Below are positions 63,845 through 64,000 of a DNA stretch of 64,000 nt, piece after piece. Position 1 is the stretch's first letter. The number at the start of each line of letters is the position of its first letter. The DNA is from Fibrobacterota bacterium (GTDB lineage Bacteria > Fibrobacterota > Chitinivibrionia > Chitinivibrionales > Chitinispirillaceae). The DNA lies in contig JAEWVR010000025.1 of NCBI GenBank assembly GCA_023459055.1, forward strand, positions 302,256 through 366,255. The letters are read 5' to 3'. The translations under genes were made by a program, and so were the position numbers. The notes under the pieces were generated by a model that was not told the origin of the DNA, searched no databases, and saw only the letters and a list, made by a program, of their open reading frames with translations.

Positions 63845-64000
63845 TCATATTTCTAAAGGTAATTCAAGTTGATACGTAAACGCTCGACCAACCCATACCG
63901 CTCGTTTTTGGGCCTGTAAGACTAAATTTAATTTGGGGACGGATAGAGCGGTTGTTTTTCAGGGAGTGTTCCATTGTTATTTGCTTTGAGCCACTCTACG
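63845..64000 (-). pseudogene. Possible frame-broken 3' end of a gene entering from beyond the window
   Basis: On the minus strand, reading from the right edge, one frame gives VEWLKANNNGTLPEKQPLYP and then stops near 63930. Another frame, open from 63958 down to the stop at 63845, gives LNLVLQAQKRAVWVGRAF followed by a short tail. Both stretches look protein-like and would join by a single frameshift. The family is not recognised and the evidence is weak. The stretch 63719-63844 holds nothing else convincing. Confidence 0.25.

Overview
The window is AT-rich bacterial chromosome with strand-organised gene clusters. It most likely comes from an anaerobic, polysaccharide-degrading Gram-negative of the Fibrobacterota/Bacteroidota side of the tree; this is inference, since no rRNA or other phylogenetic marker is present. 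Supporting signs are: secreted pectin-degrading lyases with C-terminal sorting-type tails; a TolC-type outer-membrane channel and a PorV-like barrel; a desulfoferrodoxin, rubredoxin, ferritin and peroxiredoxin set typical of anaerobes coping with oxygen; and a giant 2-hydroxyacyl-CoA dehydratase-activase-like protein. No tRNA, rRNA, CRISPR array or intact insertion sequence was seen.

Layout. 1-9.8 kb: the 3' part of a large secreted LamG-type protein, a NUDIX hydrolase, an MFS nucleoside-type transporter, a TolC-family protein, a four-gene cluster ending in a GtrA protein, a Phd/PIN toxin-antitoxin pair with a strong palindromic operator, and a PpiC-type lipoprotein. 9.9-19.4 kb: signalling (response regulator with HD-GYP, hybrid histidine kinase), an outer-membrane barrel, glucose-6-phosphate dehydrogenase, then the redox-stress group. 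The rubredoxin is only 53 residues long. 19.9-31.3 kb: secreted proteins of unknown role, two tandem paralogous kinases that join a LacI-type sugar-sensing domain directly to a histidine kinase core, an iron alcohol dehydrogenase and a GNAT acetyltransferase. 31.7-41.2 kb: the 1432-residue activase-like protein, a PL11 rhamnogalacturonan lyase, a methyltransferase preceded by a relic of an endosialidase-chaperone domain, and a PL1 pectate lyase.

41.4-62.7 kb is a defence island, all on the minus strand. In transcription order it holds a WYL regulator, a CBASS operon (HNH-SAVED Cap5, CD-NTase, stand-alone E2-like protein with a SEC-C-like tail, small membrane protein) and a complete type 1 BREX operon (brxA, brxB, brxC, pglX, pglZ, brxL). 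Between pglX and pglZ the BREX operon carries a three-gene cargo: a DUF1016 PD-(D/E)XK nuclease and an AAA ATPase plus DUF4276 pair that looks like PARIS (AriA-AriB). AriA, AriB and PglZ are joined by ATGA overlaps. The cargo junctions carry heptamer repeats, and the BrxL protein ends in a MITD1-like (MIT_C, phospholipase-D-fold) domain where a Lon protease domain would be expected. I consider this composite locus the most interesting part of the window.

How the parts may work together (inference): BREX modifies self DNA and blocks phage. PARIS is known to respond to anti-restriction proteins of the Ocr type that also disable BREX, so the nested pair could be a tripwire inside the system it guards. 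CBASS next door adds cyclic-nucleotide-triggered abortive defence. Outside the island, the LacI-sensor kinases and pectin lyases suggest sensing and use of plant cell-wall sugars.
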